Assembly: GCF_043641665.1 (NCBI RefSeq)
Contig: NC_092198.1
Location: 5,016,001 to 5,080,000, forward strand
Direction of reading: 5' to 3'
DNA: 64,000 bases
Origin: Enoplosus armatus
Taxonomy: Eukaryota > Chordata > Actinopteri > Centrarchiformes > Enoplosidae
Positions 12,231-24,753 of this stretch are shown one piece after another. The stretch's first letter is position 1. Every line of letters begins with the position of its first letter. The position numbers and the translations under genes were made by a program. Under the pieces are notes generated by a model. That model made no database searches, was not told where the DNA came from, and saw only the letters and a list, made by a program, of their open reading frames with translations.

Positions 12231-15200
12231 TACTATTACATTATTTTGACAACTAGTTTCTTTCAGTGGCTGTAAAATATCGACAGAAATACATAATAAT
12301 GCTCTTTAAATCCCTTTCTGGCTTCTAAAAGAGCTCAAATGAATTTTAATCTGCGGAATATGTAGAACAAACATACGAAAGACTCTTTTTGGGATGTTAA
12401 ACCAGATGTCAGTTCATAAATTAGTATTAGCAACAAGGCTGCTGCCTCGGGGTGAGACTGAGAGCTGTGGCCTCTCTCCAGATGTGGTGAGTGGAAAAAA
12501 TATGGGCTGAGAATTCACTGCTGTATAACCAGAATGAAACTGCGCAGTGCCACAATTATTTAGTAGCTTCTAAACAACATCATCCAACTCTGAATTATCT
12601 GCTCATATTCTCAGTAGGTTCCTAAACACTAACACCATTTTCATCCTCTTGAGCCTCAGTTAGTCCTGCACATCATCAAATCGGCCTTCTTGGTCAAACA
12701 ATGGTCCTCGCAGCCTTCGTCCACTCAGTGTCACGTCATGCCACTTCCAACATGACCTCACCGCCCTCCTCCCGTGATATCGCTCCATCGGGGGTGTTTA
12801 AGGACAACTTTGATTCTGCTTTACTTCACTCTGCAGCAACAAAGACGAAGCTGTTGCTCAAGATTTCCATTACGCCCACTGAATGTTGTTGCCACCACCT
12901 TTGAACTTTTGTGTAACAATACACCTGTTTTATTCGCCTTCAACACAAACTGTGCCAGAATAAGAGAAGAATACAACATTTTTAGCCTCGCTGGCATACA
13001 CGCTTATTCTCCTTATTATTCCAAGCCTTTTTTTTTCTGTTTTTGAATCAGAAACAGTTTATGCTGCAGGCACCATTTATATATTAATATGTGCATATGT
13101 ACATTTTAATCATTATCCCTAAAATATGTTAAAAGGTTTAAATATTTTTGGTACTTATCTCCTCCTACAACTTTTATGCTACCAAGATGACACATAATGC
13201 AGACAACCATTGCATTTCTAGCTCTGCACCTGCATGCAGCACAAACTCCATTCAAATTTCAAAATGCTCACTATTGCACACTGATCAACCTATACAGTCT
13301 GAGTGAGTGTTCCCTATATAAATCATATTCTACTGTTTTTATTCCTTACAATGCACTGTTATAGTGACGTGGTTATGATTATTGTTAATTGTTTTTGAAT
13401 AAAAAGGTCTTTCATTGCCTTGGGTACAAGTATACACAGGCTTTTCACTGTCTGCAGTCATTACACCTACCAGCATATGAGCACATAAATCATCATTTAA
13501 GGCGAAAGAGCTATGTTCAGAGGCTTAAAGTGTGATTTGATATGATGGACAGCAACTGAAGTCTGCAGTCAACCTGACGAACTTACATTGACCCCCCCAC
13601 CGAACACAAACACTGCTTATACGTTATATTAACGTACATCACCCCTGTCCCCCCTGCGTTACATTAACGCACCCACCCCCTACTGGACACTTTACCTGGA
13701 CACTTTACTTTATTCTGGTCACTGCACTGTTGTTATTTATCTTATCTTCTTTTTATTTTTATTCTTATTCTTATTTTAGCTTTTATATTCTACTTATTTG
13801 TTATCAAAACAATAGCACCTTCAGACCACAGCAAATTCCTTGTAATGTATGTTACTTGGCAATAAACAGTTTCTGATTCTGATTCTGAAGTAAATAAAGG
13901 TGTTTTTTTCCTAATTTGTAACCTTTACTGTGTTTCACAGCCTTTGTGAGAGTTTAACACTACCAATAATACATAATACATACATTCTTGGCCTCACATC
14001 TGTCCAGCTGGAAGGAAACCGTTTGCAAACAGGGACTGTCTCTGCGCTGCAGGTTACTTCCTTGCAGCTCATATTTGTTTGAAATTCTCGCCACGAGCAA
14101 AATGTATGACAAAACCAGGCTGAGAAAGAAGTGCAGCCTTCCCAGCGTTCTCTGTGACCACATCTAGGTCAGAGCATTAGGGAGAAGGTTGTTTTACACA
14201 GGGGGTTTATGGGGAGGCCTTGCTGTGTGGGTCAGACCAGGTCAGACTCACAAATACATTGTGTGTAAGCGAAGACTGACGGGAATCGCGGCCCCTTCCC
14301 ATGTCCCAAGCCCACGAAGAGCGCACATCCCCAACAGGAATTACTAAGCATCTTCCAACTAACTGACTTCCCCACAGGTTGCTGATCTCCAGCCACGACA
14401 TCAAGGAGCTTTTTGTGAGACTAATCCAAGCAGATGGGTCATTTCCCATTGAGAAACAATCCGTTTAGTTGTCCCCCTGTATTATCTCACACATGATGAC
14501 ACAAGATGTGTGGGAATAGTTTCCCTAAGGACACGACTGCATGAACGTGAACTCTAGATGCTCTCCAGTCATGGAAAATACATGGATTATTTGGAAGATT
14601 AGCTCAAGACCTTCTAACCCACCATCTCCACCACACACACCTCCAGACCACTAACAGCTGACACATGTGAAATAATTCTCAATAAAGTTCCTTTTTGCAG
14701 ATTGACCCCCGTCCCCTGGACTTCATACGTCCCTCCACATACATATGTGCATATCTAGGCATGGGACTGGGCACTAAAAGGTCAAGGGTTACATAAATAG
14801 CTGTGCTGTATAGGAAGAGTCAGTTTATTTTTAAAGGGGGAGGGGGCAGCTAGTTTAACTTCCCCTAAAGTCTGTTTAAATTCTGAAGACTCAACGAGAC
14901 GACGTAATTAAAAGAGCTCCAGTCAAACCTCAAGTGGTGGAAAACCATGTAGAAAACACATATTTGTGTCATGTGTTCATTTGAGGAAGATTACAGCCTC
15001 CTCATCGCTCCACAAACATCTGATGTTTTCTTCTGCTACAATTTTTTGTCTCTTCAGTTGAGCAGAAGGTTTTGTGGTCGCTCAAGTCGTGTGCTTCAAG
15101 TACATCATGATTTCTTTACAAAGTCTGTTGCATTTGATCTTTTATCGATACTCCCCAGCCATTTTTTAATGCATGTAAATTATTGTTGAAACCTGAAGAA

Positions 15201-15879
15201 GCAGAGACATCGCGAGACACTGGCACAGATGTTTACACATGCAGTTTTACAATGCAATGGATGATTATTAAGGACATTTCGGGGTGTGTGTAGAAAAATT
15301 AAAAATGAGTGTGTGTGTATGTGAGACTGGTACTTACACCCTCCCTACAAGGGTCCAGGGTGTTTGCACTCGTTTCTGGGGTCGTAGGAAGTTCAGAATA
15401 TTTCTGTCAGCGTGCCAAGATCGCCTCCTCGGGGGGGCAGTCTTATTTATGGCAGAAGTAGAGAGAACAGAGGGGTGTTCCTGTCCAATCCTCCATGCAT
15501 CCATCCTTCACCATGAGGCAGCCTTCCAGGTGGGACTGGGAAGAGCGAAGAGGAAAGCTGAGGGGAAGCGCTGGTGTTACTGGGCTTTGTAAGGAGGCAC
15601 AGGGGAGGCTGAGTTTGTGGCGCTGCAAACACAATGAAATGGATTTTCCTTGCAATCAATCTGTCAAGATCAGCATGTTGGGGAATCGATACGAGAAACA
15701 CAGAGCTACTGTTATTCTAACAGTTTTAACAGAATTGTTTTGCAGAGATCATTTAGTAGCATTTCTTTTCTGCAAAGAAAGTCTGTACATAGTCTGTTCA
15801 AACGAAAGTTATGTCATGGTTTTGTTCTTATTCAGATCTTAACCAAAAGCATTAAAGCAAGACTCTCTGGGGTCATTTG
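12231..15879. other. Non-coding, one LINE tail
   Basis: The 13.56-13.89 kb LINE tail is the only recognisable element. The 14.16-14.60 kb part is less AT-rich but has no convincing exon. Confidence 0.55.
13560..13890 (+). mobile_element. LINE 3' tail fragment with GATTCT repeats
   Basis: TGGACACTTTACCTGGACAC, CACTGCACTGTTGTT, CTTGGCAATAAACAG and a short (GATTCT)n tail form the 3' end typical of fish non-LTR retrotransposons. The exact family is from memory. Confidence 0.5.
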
Positions 15880-16459
15880 CTTTAAAGCTGCATATATGAT
15901 CTTTGTTTGTTTGTTTGTTTGTTGGTTTGTTTTGGCCACTTTGGGGCAGCCGAACATGCTGAAAACAACACAACATGGACATTTAATCTCCTAATAAAGT
16001 TGTTGTGGTGAACAAACCTGTTTCCACATATAGCAGAGGTTATTATAGAGAATATTAGCGTTTCTGGCAACATGACGAATAAATAAATGAATGAAATGAA
16101 AAGCTGTTTTGTTTTTTGCCTACTCCTGAGGGGAATATCTGTCTCTTTAGCTGCTAAATGCTCCTCCATGTCCACCTGCTAGTCACTAACTTTGTCCATC
16201 TGTGGTGTGGACCTGGGCAGGTACACTGAGTTTATCGGAAGTGTTTTTGCTAAACAGCTGCTCCCAGAAACAAGTCCACGATCCAGAAAACCAAACCAAT
16301 AAGCTAAAAGGCGATAACATGCTTCACAGAGCTGAAGGGAACTGCAGGGTCAGTTGATAATTCTCTGTTATTTAATCACCATGAGCAACCCTGTTCTCAT
16401 TACACAAAATTATATGATTCATTGTTACTATGAAAATATTGATTAGTGCGGCTTTAAAG
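15880..16459 (+). mobile_element. MITE-like dispersed repeat, full-length copy
   Basis: Left end TTTAAAGCTGCATATATGAT and right end GATTAGTGCGGCTTTAAA are imperfect inverted repeats. Inside are CTCTTTAGCTGCTAAATGCT and GGGAACTGCAGGGTCAG blocks shared with the copies at 37 and 41 kb. A short (TTTG)n run lies near the left end. No protein is encoded. Confidence 0.65.
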
Positions 16460-17516
16460 AGATCCTCTTTAGGCAATCTGAGCAGGAAACAGTCATTGTC
16501 CTACTGCTACGGTGTGTTTACGTCTTGTTGTCTATGATAAAACCACTGCAATGTTTATCTGCGACGTGCTAAAATGTAGTGCAACAGTAGCACAAGAGTC
16601 AAAAAGCAGTAATAGGCTGCTGTGCAACTGACGTTACTGACTAAAGATTGCTAGAATTAGCAAACATTAAAATAATGGTCAAGACCAAGTCAGGCCTTTG
16701 CAGCAAAACTCTCCAGTATATTAAAATGAGCAAGTGTGTTTTATTACATGTGAAACCAATTTTATTTGTTTGTGAGGTAGATTATGTTATTTTAAAAGTT
16801 ACATAGACTCATTTTAAAAATAGGCGTATTTAAAATAAGGAGAGCAAATTCACATTACATTGAGAAGGAGAAGAAACCCCAATGTAAGGTCTTAGCTGTA
16901 GCTCAGATAGCCGTATCTTACGTGCTGGCATGGTCACTTTACAATGCGAAGTGTCTCTGTATGTTGCACAGAGAGTTTTAGACAGCATGTTTTCAACCGC
17001 CCACTTACTTTGCTCCCTTTTGGTTCAAAACACAATAGCAGGAAATGGAGCGAACAGTGGCATATGCCAATAAATTGTGCCTGAACATGCCCCTGCACTG
17101 TTTTCCGAGCCGTAAATGAAAACAGACAATAAACTGCAACTGTCTCGCTGTGATTTCCTGTTGGACGGAGGCGATGATGGGACTGGGTCGGGAGCTTTTG
17201 AGAGTCTTTGGGAGAACACATTCCTCCGGTTGACTTGTCCCCTGCTTCTCTCAAAACCACACAGGCCGGTGCGAATAATCTGTCTTTGTGTGAGACGAGG
17301 ACCGTGCAGTTCAGTGGATTCCAGGAATGAGCTGAAGAGAGAGCGGCTGCAAGATCCCATGCAACAGAGAGCAGGAGAGGATGCCCTCAGCTGTATTTAA
17401 AACAAATTCTCCACTGTCCTATGCTTCATCTATTCTCCATCAAATATCACAGGGCCAAATTGTTTTTTCACTTCTTTTCACAAGTGCTCCGACCTGAACA
17501 GCAAAATATATTGTTA

Positions 17517-18314
17517 GAGCTGCACTAATCAGTCATTCTGCATTGACAATGGATCAAATAGATTTGAGAGGTGTCACCCACGGGGAGGTATCACGCAACC
17601 CTGCAGTCTGATACCATGATGAATTAAGACACTAACACTCTCTTAACTATACTTCAAATATATATATTTACTGCAAGTTAATCATGAAATACATAGAAAA
17701 GTATCTGAAAACAATTACCATGAAATAAATGTTAAAAGACTTCCTGAGTGGAGCAACTATTCAGCTTGTATCCATACTTCATTTTACATATTCACAAACC
17801 CAAATACTTCTTAACCACACATAAGGCATATGAGCACAGAATGACAGCATAAATAACCACCAATGAACTATATTCTGATTGATTTACACGTGAACCTCAG
17901 TGGCAACCACCTCAAAAAACACACTCCACAGAGTCAGAAACTTGCTTAACTGGTGACGCACACAGGTTCTGAAGGCAGAACAGGTAGTACTGGATGATGC
18001 CTGCAAACTCTCAGTAGACAGCTGACTGATGAAGTTAGCGACTAGCTGGTGAAGGAGCTAAAGAGACAGATATTTTTCTTGGGAGTTCGTACAGACCTAA
18101 AGCAACGCTAACAGAGAGTGAATCTTGGACTTAAATTCATCAGGTGGACAGATGACAAATGCTAACGTTGCTCTGTGTCTGCTGGATGTGTAAATAAGCG
18201 TTTAGTTTGCCATACCAACTAGATGAACGATAAGATGGTAATATGTCAATGTTGTTTTTACAGCTTGTTGCGCTGCCATCAAGGGGTTCAAATAATCAAG
18301 TGATGCAGCTTAAA
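17517..18314 (-). mobile_element. MITE-like dispersed repeat, inverted copy with internal extra sequence
   Basis: AGAGCTGCACTAATCA at the left and GATGCAGCTTAAAG at the right match the two termini in inverted orientation; GGAGCTAAAGAGACAG and CTAGCTGGTGAA match internal blocks on the other strand. It is longer than the other copies, with unmatched sequence around 17.6-17.9 kb. Confidence 0.5.
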
Positions 18315-19537
18315 GTTTAGGAAACTAGGACCAATATGTTGAGGTTAGAGAATTATTGCAGTCACGGCTAAAGCAAACATATTTTTGGGTCACTATTATA
18401 GAACTTATTACAAACCTTCAACTTGATGCATGCAGGAAAACTTGAGCCAGATATTTTCATGCAATAATTTCCTGTGTTCTGCTCAAAATGTCTTTCATAA
18501 CTGGAAGAGATTCTGTTCCAAGGCAAATAAAATCCATCAGTGTCAGTCGCACAAGAACCAAGAATTTCAGCTCTTGATAGGTTGATCTGTTTTTATTTCA
18601 CCATTTTATTCATCTGTCAATGCACTGATAATCTAATTTTGATTTTTAGTACATCATTAAACTGCTGCTACTGCGAAGATACAGTTTGAGTTCATCCTTA
18701 TTTCTTTCATTGTGGTTCGTGTTCCAAACAGAGTCAATCTGGAGTGAAAACAAAGATGTCAAAGTTGTAATATGTTTTGCTTGTTTAACCTGAAGGCTTG
18801 CGATATCACCCAGGAGTCCCGAGGGGGCATTTCCTGCCATTGAGGCGGTGGATCTACCCCCCAGCTCCCCCCGCCCCTCAACACAGGACATGATTTACAC
18901 CGCCGATATTTATCTATGTGTCTCAGATGGTGAAACACAATATCCTCAGAGAAAGTTCCTCACGGGTCAGCGAGGATCAGAGAGAGAAGGGGAGACACAT
19001 CCTTGCCAGAGTCTCAAAACCATAGCTTGGTTTAAACAATGGCCAAACAATTTTTGTTAAGATTACATCAGGTTTCAGTTACCTAGATGACAAAACAGTT
19101 TGATCTCAAAGCAGTCCTCCCATATTTTCAAGTAGGTATGTTTTATAGTTTATTGGGCAGTTTTTACATGCTTGACATTTCTGAAATCAGTATTGGTGAG
19201 TTTCTTTCCACAGTAGCTTTTAAGAGTTGACAAAAGTCTCCTATGTCACAACAGTACTAATCATAACCCCACTGATTGTGACAGAAATTTCCTGTGAGGT
19301 CACCGGTGATGTCAAACAATATTTGTAACGCTGATCTTATCTTTGTAGTTTTGGCCATCATTCCCGTTGGTAAAAAAAATAACATTGTGCACAACACCAA
19401 GTTCATAGGTGAGTCCAGGGAATATGGCGACACTGCTAACAAGATGTGCAACATGGCAGTGAGACAGGTTTTAAGCTAATTTTCTTGTAAGCAAACAATG
19501 TTACGTTTACATTCTGTGTCAAGTCATTCTGTAAAAA

Positions 19538-19605
19538 GTAAAGTTTATTATAGCCCAACATCACAAAATATGTCTCAAAGGGCTGTACATAAAATAAAAC
19601 AATGA
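19538..19605 (-). mobile_element. LINE 3' tail fragment, reverse orientation
   Basis: On the - strand it reads TGTACAGCCCTTTGAGACAT, then GGGCTATAATAAACTTTAC, a pattern common at the 3' ends of fish LINEs. The rest of the element is absent or decayed. Confidence 0.45.
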
Positions 19606-20742
19606 TAAAAAAATATTTAAAATATCTAAAAAGTGAAGTGGAATACAACATTACACAATATTTGGTTGTTATGTTCCACTGAAAGAATAGTAATTTGTTC
19701 CTGCTGTATAAACACGTATAAACCAATGACAGAGCATCTGTCATCATTGTTCTGTAACACAAGTGTCCTACAGTGTCTCTGGAAAGCTCCACATGTAAGA
19801 GGTTTAACTGTAACCACAACAGATGACAACATGATGTACAATTGTACACTTTGGTCTTTTTTAGTGCATTGTTTAAATTATACCCGTCAGTGATGATCAC
19901 TCATATATGAATTGTGCTTGTTAACTTAAAACCAAGCAGTAACATTTCGGCTAAAAGGAGACTTTCACAGGACGTTACTGCGCCATTTTCACAGTAACTT
20001 ATAGTCAAATCAAATTACTGCGATGTAGCAGTATGCTGTTGTGAAATACTGTATTGAAGTGTGTGGCTTGAATTTTAGTTTTTCAGTATACATTGTTATG
20101 GTAATGAAACTTAGTAGCCAGTAATTTGCAGAATATTTCCACCTAAAATGATAACGTAAAATACTCTGATTTAGACTTTTTCACCATTTTTATCTGTTAA
20201 CATATAACAAAAAAGGTTAAAGACAAAAACAAAATGAATTTGCAGTTTTATGTAAACTACTGCATTTGTATTTCTATTATTTGGTTAGGTTAAAATTTTT
20301 AAAGCTTGACACTTGACACACAATAATCCTCATCAAGTCACACTTGAGACACAAATTAAAAAAAATCTTTATCTAATTGTGCATTTATAAACTATATATA
20401 TATGTATATGTATAACACCAATGATCACTTTCTGAGCCAAGCAGTCCAGAAATATGGCATGCAACAGAGCAAAAGTGCTGCTGTGTGTAATAGTAACAGA
20501 GCTATGACAGAGCTATTCACAGTCCAGAGACACGAGTTGCTGTGTGATGGCGTAAAGCTTTGCTAATGTAGACATACAACTTGACACTGGGAGAATGAAT
20601 CAGAACTAACATTTACAAAATGATTAAAACCCCAAATAACCAATGACAGAACAAAATCTGATAAGAAAAATCAACTTTTGGAGATCTGTAATGTTTTTCA
20701 GGAAACGTAAGATGTTGTACTTATCTCAGAATATCCTTTCAG

Positions 20743-20761
20743 TGTGTGTGTGTGTGTGTGT
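20743..20761. repeat. Short (TG)n run
   Basis: Pure TG dinucleotides. Confidence 0.9.
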
Positions 20762-20933
20762 TTACATAATGACCAACTACTCCCTGGAGAGGATGAGTGG
20801 CATCGGAAAGGTCATCTGGGTGGTCATGTGCTCCATGTGTGCCCACTGGTGCCACCCATGACATAGCAACAGCACTTAGTCAATTCCTCAGGGAGTGGGT
20901 GGCACAGAGCAAGTGATAAGTGAAAGTGTCATG

Positions 20934-20935
<2 letters not shown>

Positions 20936-20975
<40 letters not shown>
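20936..20975. repeat. (TG)n microsatellite
   Basis: About 20 pure TG units. Confidence 0.95.
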
Positions 20976-20978
<3 letters not shown>

Positions 20979-22626
20979 CCATGGGTAAATTAACCTCCGC
21001 ACTCCTTCCCTTTTATCCTCATCCAGGACATGGAAACACCTCCCTTTTCCTCCTCGGCCGGTGACAGCTCTCTCACACTCTCTGTAGTCCTTGGCCCGTT
21101 GGCAACCGCCAAACTTAACTTTGGGTTAAAGGTCAGGAAAACACCGTGTTCATGCTAAGATACAACAGGGTCCGCGCTGTAAAAACCAATTCATCAGGTA
21201 CAAAAGCTGCTCTGCAGGCAGAAATAACATCACCGTCTTGCAGCCTTTTATTTCACGAAGCTCTCGCCAACGACTTAAAGCCAGACCGAGATTTACTCTT
21301 GTCCGGCCTCTTGCTCGGTCACTCTCTCTTTTTCTCCTCTAAGCTTCCTCCGTCAACGTCCTCTTCGCCTCTAACGTGATGTCCGTACTGAGAATACAGA
21401 GCTAGACTCATGAGTGATGAAGTGCCGTAAAGCATTTCGCAGCTTCTCACTCAAACGGATCGTACCTGTTCAACCCAAGTCACATAGTGAAAGAACAGGC
21501 GTTTGGGGTTAAGGGGGTTAAGGTTAAATAGTCACATAATGTTGCTTTAAAGTTACACAGAGGGTCTGTGGCAACGCAGGAGGATCAGCCAGCTAATATT
21601 ATCACACATAGTGTTCCTGCAGCTAACAGGGAAAAAATGCAATCCGGGTTCATTAAATGTACAGTGCACAGAATGTACACCAAAATGTACCTCAAATGTG
21701 TACTTAATGTGTACTTTCTGTCATATATATACGATGTTACAATGTTGGATATTCATATTAAACAAGTTTCAAATAATAACTTTGTGGTCTGATAAACAGT
21801 AAGTTCATCAAATTCAGTGGCCAATGTCGTTATTTTTCAAGATAAGTTACTGTAACAGTGTTTTCCGGGTCAGTAGCGTTCTCCAGGTCAAAAAGTTCAC
21901 CAAGTTGAACAAAATGTGCGTGGATCTTTACTTCGCGACGGCCGGTTGGGTGCTCATAGTCTTTTACAGGCAGCAGGAAACCAGCGAGGCCTCCACAGGT
22001 CAGTCGAGGCGAAGCTGCTTTAACAACTTTAAACAGAAGTATGAAGCAATGTCACAAATATTGAATGAAAAACACGGCCCTGCCGAGGATGTTGTTAGTG
22101 GCACTGACACCAAACCCTTGTCAAAGTAACGGCGTCCCATGGTTTCACTGTGAAAACACAGTGATGACTGGAAAGAACAGGCTATGATTTTGGAAAAAGC
22201 TAAACAGTCTTCAGGCACGTCTTGAACGCTCCCCTCTGTAAACTAATGGAAGATTGATATCAGAATAAAATATTCGGCGCGGTCCCTGTCGCCAAGCTGA
22301 CTGCATGTTAAGATTACACAGAAGTGAGTCTCACTGTATTGGACTGAATCCACGCCGCCCGCTGCTTGGCGTCTTGGCAAAGGTTACAATCTTAAAACTA
22401 AACGTTCACATCTCAGATAGAAACGCTGGACTGATTATTTTGTTTCTCCAGCGTGAACAAAGGATTCCCTTCCCTGTTAGCCTTGGTCACATCCCCTCGA
22501 CCCCGTTCCATCCCACCACACCAGTTTCATGAGGGAAAATAAGGAGGCACTGAAATAGCATTGAGCCCGTACCGCCTCTGAGAGTTCCTCACGGCGACGA
22601 GTCGGTTTTCAGGTGTTTCAGGTGAA

Positions 22627-22649
22627 TATAATATATATATATATATATA
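22627..22649. repeat. (TA)n microsatellite
   Basis: Pure AT alternation. Confidence 0.9.
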
Positions 22650-23489
22650 CTCATTTACATAATCATTTTCCTTATGATTATATACTCCACTGCTGAAACA
22701 TGTGGTTCATCTCCCATTCCTTGCGCTGAGTCACTTTGGGAGGGAATCATTCGTACGTGATCACATTCCTTCAAATCTACTCAGCCACAACTTCCACCTG
22801 GAAAACTCAGCAGCTCAACAAGAACGTAGGTTTTACGTAACGCAGTTTTTGTCACCTTCTTGTTTCTGCATCCTGTGGCTGTATAGGAAGTGGATCCAGC
22901 CCTCTTGTTCTCACTTCCTCTTCAAAGTCCAGTCACTTTCCCCCCCCCGAGGAAAGTCAGGCACCTCTCTTCCTCCTCGGCCAGCCTCACTGACCTGAGA
23001 GAAGACGCTGAATAATTTAAGAGTGTTGACGTATTTAGATTCACCTCGAGTGAGACAAGTGTCTCTATACATCTGCAGCCACTATTGTACCTGAAGGAAG
23101 TTCATCCGCTTTCGGAATCCATGAGTCATCGTCTCTCCTGGAAGACGGGCTTTTCTTAGCTAATGTTTCTATTATTAAGCACATTTTAAATATTACTGTA
23201 GCTGTTGCGCAGTGATTTGTACATGGTACTCAAGAAAGATGACACAGCGTTGGGAGTGTTCACATTCTTTACTTACCGCAAGTAAAACAATTCGCACGAG
23301 GTAAAAATACCTTGTAGTGCCTGCACACTTTTTCTTATTTACACGAGCAGTGATGGATCTGAGGTGAAAATATAAAGCCGCAGGAAAGAGAAATATGGAC
23401 CACTTCCTCAAAACTCCTCAAAAGTACAGTTTTATGTTACGTAGTGTGGACAAATCTAATCTTCCATCATCTTGACTTCAGTCATTCAC

Positions 23490-24024
23490 TTAACCCTTTC
23501 ACACATAGTGGTCACTACAGTGGACAGCTATTCAAAAGCTGTTTTCTTGTATATGCATGGGTTTTAATGGTATAGTTGCACATCAACCACCACAGTGGAC
23601 GCTAGTGCGTCATCCCATACACTGCCACTCACTGGCCAGCCATTGTAAGCGCAACACAAATGTCTCAAAACCAAGATGGCCAACGGAAGGCCAGAAATGC
23701 TGAGCAGCTCAGGAATAACTTGCCAATCCTTCTATAGTAGGAGACCCTTGCAGGTAAATAAAATTTGGTAACATCAAGTAACAACTAAGGAGTAATACAA
23801 TTGTTAAAATTTCCGTTTTATTAATTGGTGTGTTAAATACATATTTCTTCAGTTGAAAACTCAAATGCATGCTGTCCACCCGAGTGGACATGTGAAGAAC
23901 TTTGAAAAATGAGCGTTTGAAAAAAATGAAGTTAAATTGTTTTTTTCATGCCTAAAGAGAAATAAAAACATTTAGGAAAAAAATCCTGACTGAGGCTGTC
24001 ATAATTCATGCATGAAAGGGTTAA
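23490..24024. mobile_element. piggyBac-like MITE with TTAA flanks
   Basis: TTAA (23490-23493) is followed by CCCTTTCACACAT; at the other end ATGCATGAAAGGG precedes TTAA (24021-24024). The ends are imperfect inverted repeats beginning CCCTTTCA, and TTAA is the target-site signature of piggyBac transposons. There is no transposase reading frame inside, so it is non-autonomous. Confidence 0.7.
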
Positions 24025-24602
24025 TTGGACCGCTCACACACATCTTCCTGTTCCCTCAGTTCTCCTGCCTCCAATCTAAAAATATGATGGTCAAGATATA
24101 AAGTCAAACTGATGCTGATCTGGGTTCAGCCTCTAAACACTGACTCACCTACAGGTTTATCTAAAGCAGGAGTTTCTTCTTCTTTTTGATGCCAAATTGT
24201 GACATGAAGCGGCATTTTGCAATAAATTATATAATTATTATATTTTTTGATGGACTATTAATTACATATTATGTATATATTATAAGGACATGCCAGAAAA
24301 CAATAGTAATGATTATACATGTGTGTCAGTTTTGTGAGAGTTTGGCAGAGAGTCTCTCTTCCCATGAGGCTTTAACAGGAATATCATCTAAATCGAGGAA
24401 GGGAAGAGTCACTCATGGGGGAGGACTAAGGGATTTCCTTCATCCTTCTCTTATTAAAAGTTAATGTACCCGCGCGCGCGTGCGCTCTGTCCGAGTATGC
24501 GTGTGTGTGTGTTTTGATGGGCCAGTCTCTTTGAGATAAGAATTTTGGACAGGGTGGGGGCTGAGCAAGCAGACCGGGGCTTAACCCACTGGTCAGGACG
24601 GA

Positions 24603-24658
24603 ACTTCCTTCCTCGCCTGGTCCGACCAAAAAAAATACAGTCGGAGGCTTTTATAAAT
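24603..24658 (+). promoter_or_regulatory. Core promoter of thrombomodulin copy 1 (ETS-like block and TATA box)
   Basis: ACTTCCTTCCTC (24603-24614) reads as two adjacent ETS cores (GGAAGGAAGT) on the other strand. TTATAAAT (24651-24658) is a TATA box about 100 bases before the start codon. The same 12 bases recur upstream of copy 2 at nearly the same distance from its TATA box. ETS factors are well-known endothelial regulators; use here is inferred. Confidence 0.65.
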
Positions 24659-24753
24659 GGGGGCTATGCTCGACTTGCAGTCGCTGTATCAGCTTCGGAT
24701 CGTCGAACACATAAGTTTGTTCCACCGAAGGCAGCTTTTCTAACCTCGACATC

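Larger units (their letters stand above)
18315..23489. other. Non-coding, microsatellites and a LINE tail
   Basis: TG and TA microsatellites and a reverse LINE tail at 19.54 kb. No exon supported. Confidence 0.6.
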
